Of a stretch of 6,916 nucleotides of DNA, positions 5,390 through 6,916 are shown one piece after another. Position numbers and translations under genes: made by a program. Under the pieces are notes generated by a model. It searched no databases and was not told where the DNA came from. It saw only the letters and a list, made by a program, of their open reading frames with translations. The DNA is from Ectothiorhodospiraceae bacterium. Its GTDB lineage: Bacteria; Pseudomonadota; Gammaproteobacteria; Nitrococcales; AK92. Each line of letters starts with the position of its first letter. Position 1 is the first letter of the stretch. The stretch is from positions 1-6,916 of the forward strand of contig JAJUFY010000116.1 in the NCBI GenBank assembly GCA_029263635.1. The letters are read 5' to 3'.

Positions 5390-5728
5390 ATGAGAAAGGT
5401 ATTGGCCACCGCAGTGGTCCTCGGGATCGGCCTGGTTTCCGTCGAGGCGCACGCGCTCGACCGGGGCGACCCTGAACGCGGCAAGCAGCTCTCGGCGGCC
5501 TGCGTCGCCTGCCACGATGCCGATGGCAACAGCAGCAATCCGCAATTCCCGCGCATCGCCGGCCAGCATGCCGACTACATGGTCCAGGCGCTGAAGGCCT
5601 ACAAATCCGGCGCCCGCAAGAACGCGATCATGGCCGGAATTGTTACGGGGCTGTCCGAGCAGGATATGGAAGATCTCGCTGCCTACTTTTCCAGGCAGAA
5701 GGGGGATCTGTACAGCAAGTCGCTGTAA
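5390..5728 (+). CDS. Periplasmic monoheme cytochrome c (class I, c4-half-like), second of pair
   Basis: A 112-residue exported cytochrome. Residues 1-22 form a Sec signal peptide (cleavage after AHA). The heme site is CVACH (38-42), followed by the c4-type segment DADGNSSNPQFPRIAGQH (43-60); Met81 in KNAIM is the probable axial ligand. The stretch AGQHADYMVQALKAYKSGAR aligns directly with the same stretch of the preceding cytochrome, so the two are paralogous domains. They presumably work together or as alternative partners, in effect a cytochrome c4 split over two genes. ATG 5390 is preferred because the run GGGGGGA (5378-5384) then sits at ribosome-binding distance; the in-frame ATG at 5384 would abut it and add Met-Ser. 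It is very likely co-transcribed with the upstream cytochrome, and a strong hairpin follows it. Confidence 0.92.
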   Translation: MRKVLATAVVLGIGLVSVEAHALDRGDPERGKQLSAACVACHDADGNSSNPQFPRIAGQHADYMVQALKAYKSGARKNAIMAGIVTGLSEQDMEDLAAYFSRQKGDLYSKSL

Positions 5729-5745
5729 TTCCTTCGAAATCGCTG

Positions 5746-5771
5746 GGCACGGGCGCTTCGGCGCCCGTGCC
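5746..5771 (+). terminator. 11-bp hairpin with UUCG tetraloop after the cytochrome pair
   Basis: GGCACGGGCGC (5746-5756) and GCGCCCGTGCC (5761-5771) are perfectly complementary around TTCG (5757-5760), closed by C-G, which is the extra-stable cUUCGg tetraloop. It starts 17 bases after the cytochrome stop codon and ends 27 bases before the chelatase ATG. GGCAATGG follows, so there is no U-tract. It is probably an mRNA 3'-end stabiliser or a U-less terminator separating cytochrome and chelatase expression. Confidence 0.55.
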
Positions 5772-5798
5772 GGCAATGGCGGCCAGGGAGGGCTCGGA

Positions 5799-6158
5799 AT
5801 GTCGCGGGTGCTGATCATCGCCGCGCATGGCAGCCGCCTTGCAGCTTCCAATGACGAGATTCGGCAGCTTGCCGCCGCCCTCGAGCCGGTTGTCGCCGGC
5901 CGCTATCAGCGCGTCGACGCCGCTTTCCTCGAACTGGCAGATCCCTCCATTGCAGCGGCGATCGATGCCGCCGTCGCCGCAGGCGCCAGGGACATTGCCG
6001 TCCTGCCGTACTTTCTGGCCGCCGGGCGGCATGTCAGCCGCGATCTCCCGCGCCTGGTCAAGGACCGGCAGCAGGCTCATCCGGCGATCTCCATCCGCCT
6101 GCTCGACTACCTGGGACGGCGGCCGGAGCTGCTCGAGCTGCTGGCGAAATCGGTCTAG
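5799..6158 (+). CDS. Sirohydrochlorin chelatase, single-domain CbiX/SirB type
   Basis: Single-domain CbiX-family proteins insert a divalent metal (cobalt for cobalamin, iron for siroheme, possibly nickel) into sirohydrochlorin in the cytosol. The 119-residue product has the family length for the short form. It shows the N-terminal strand and catalytic His in VLIIAAHGSR (4-13, His10), FLELADPS (43-50), whose Glu45 is a conserved active-site acid, and the second metal-site histidine in LPYFLAAGRHVSRDLP (69-84, His78). ATG 5799 is supported by a strong ribosome-binding site, AGGGAGGG (5785-5792), 6 bases upstream; the open frame extends further 5' but without a plausible start. Which metal is used cannot be told from sequence; no other cobalamin or siroheme gene is visible. 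Its TAG stop shares bases with the stop of the convergent gene. A hairpin separates it from the cytochromes. Confidence 0.9.
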   Translation: MSRVLIIAAHGSRLAASNDEIRQLAAALEPVVAGRYQRVDAAFLELADPSIAAAIDAAVAAGARDIAVLPYFLAAGRHVSRDLPRLVKDRQQAHPAISIRLLDYLGRRPELLELLAKSV

Positions 6159-6916
6159 CCGCCGGCCGCGATCAGCGCTCCATACCCTTCGCGATAGCTC
6201 GGGTAACGCAGCCGGAAGCCGGTCGCCTTGAGCCTGTCGTTACGGCAGCGCTTGTTGCTGCCACGCCTGCCGCCGGGCGCTGCGGCCGTCCGCGGCGGTC
6301 GGGGCAGTCCGAGCTGGTCGGCCAGCCAGTCCATCAGCTCGCATTGCGTGCAAGGGGCATCATCGGTTGCCAGATAGATGCCGGGCGGCACCTGCTCGTC
6401 GGCGACATGGAGAAGTGCCTGCACGCAGTCGTCGCGATGGATGCGATTGGTATAGAGCGGCGGCTTGGCCGGACAGGGCTCGCCATTGCGAACCTTGGCC
6501 AGCATGCGCTCGCGGCCGGGGCCGTAGATGCCGCCAAAGCGCAGGACGGTGCAGGGAATGCCGCTGTTCAGTGCCAGCTGCTCGGATTCCAGCATGCGCC
6601 GGCCGGAAAAGCTGTTGGGCTCGGTGGGCGAGTCTTCGTCCACCCATTCGCCGTCGAGCTGACCGTAGACGGCGGTGCTGGATGCCAGCACCAGCCGCCG
6701 CGGCGCCTGTCGTTGCCGCGCCAGCGCATCGAGCAGGTTGCGCAGCCCGACCACATAGGCCTGGCGATAGGCGCCGTCGTCGAAGCGGTCGGGGGTGGCG
6801 ATGTAGTAGACGAGACCGATCCCATCCGGCAGGCCGGCCAGGGCAGACGGTCGGGTCAGGTCGGCCTGCAGGGTATGCAGCGGTGCCGGCAGCGGCTCGG
6901 CGCGCCGGCGCAGGCC
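6155..6916 (-). CDS. YeeZ-like NAD(P)-dependent epimerase/SDR, N-terminus missing
   Basis: The minus-strand frame enters from the right edge and ends at TAG (6157-6155), giving 253 residues of the C-terminal part; the N-terminal Rossmann nucleotide-binding loop lies outside the window. Visible extended-SDR elements are the strand GIGLVYYIATPDRF (32-45 of the fragment), RLVLASSTAVYGQ (74-86), CTVLRFGGIYGPGR (122-135), NRIHRDDCVQALLHV and a C-terminal YPSYREGYGALI. In place of the classical YxxxK catalytic pair the protein has NSFSGRRMLESE (101-112). This resembles E. coli YeeZ (NSGRVLEELE) rather than sugar epimerases. The substrate is unknown, and YeeZ itself has no assigned reaction. The gene is convergent with the chelatase and shares its CTAG terminus, so no terminator can lie between them. 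Confidence 0.88.
   Translation of the reverse strand, partial: GLRRRAEPLPAPLHTLQADLTRPSALAGLPDGIGLVYYIATPDRFDDGAYRQAYVVGLRNLLDALARQRQAPRRLVLASSTAVYGQLDGEWVDEDSPTEPNSFSGRRMLESEQLALNSGIPCTVLRFGGIYGPGRERMLAKVRNGEPCPAKPPLYTNRIHRDDCVQALLHVADEQVPPGIYLATDDAPCTQCELMDWLADQLGLPRPPRTAAAPGGRRGSNKRCRNDRLKATGFRLRYPSYREGYGALIAAGG

Overview
The window is chromosomal DNA from a GC-rich proteobacterium, most likely a gammaproteobacterium. The evidence is a recognisable hda gene (DnaA regulatory inactivator), which in gammaproteobacteria sits near arsC/yfgD, wrbA-like, DUF2069 and yihY-like genes; this neighbourhood is known from Pseudomonas and in part from E. coli. The genus cannot be fixed from the sequence. 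Genes are tightly packed, with several 4-bp start/stop overlaps. I see no mobile element, tRNA, rRNA, CRISPR array or phage gene.

Layout from left to right. (1) Positions 1-745, minus strand: the N-terminal part of a DUF481-type outer-membrane protein that runs off the left edge. (2) Positions 746-861: a short divergent promoter region. (3) Positions 862-1560, plus: hda. (4) Positions 2909 down to 1580, minus: a three-gene overlapping operon of ArsC/YfgD-like reductase, WrbA-like quinone oxidoreductase and a small DUF2069 membrane protein, converging on hda. (5) Positions 2910-3026: a second divergent promoter region with tandem inverted repeats. (6) Positions 3027-4889, plus: a small DUF4398-like lipoprotein, a YihY/BrkB-family membrane protein and an acylphosphatase, overlapping or nearly so. 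(7) Positions 4890-5050: a 161-bp intergenic region rich in potential RNA hairpins. (8) Positions 5051-5728, plus: two small exported monoheme c-type cytochromes resembling the two halves of a diheme cytochrome c4. (9) A strong UUCG-loop hairpin. (10) Positions 5799-6158, plus: a single-domain CbiX/SirB-type sirohydrochlorin chelatase. (11) Positions 6916-6155, minus: a YeeZ-like SDR/epimerase that enters from the right edge; its stop codon shares bases with the chelatase stop codon.

Functionally this is a housekeeping region: replication-initiation control (Hda), thiol and quinone redox enzymes, envelope proteins, periplasmic electron carriers and a tetrapyrrole metal-insertion enzyme. No wholly new system is evident. 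The points most worth a second look are the structured leader before the cytochrome pair, the split cytochrome c4 arrangement, the tandem inverted repeats before the lipoprotein-yihY operon, and the CTAG that ends two convergent genes.
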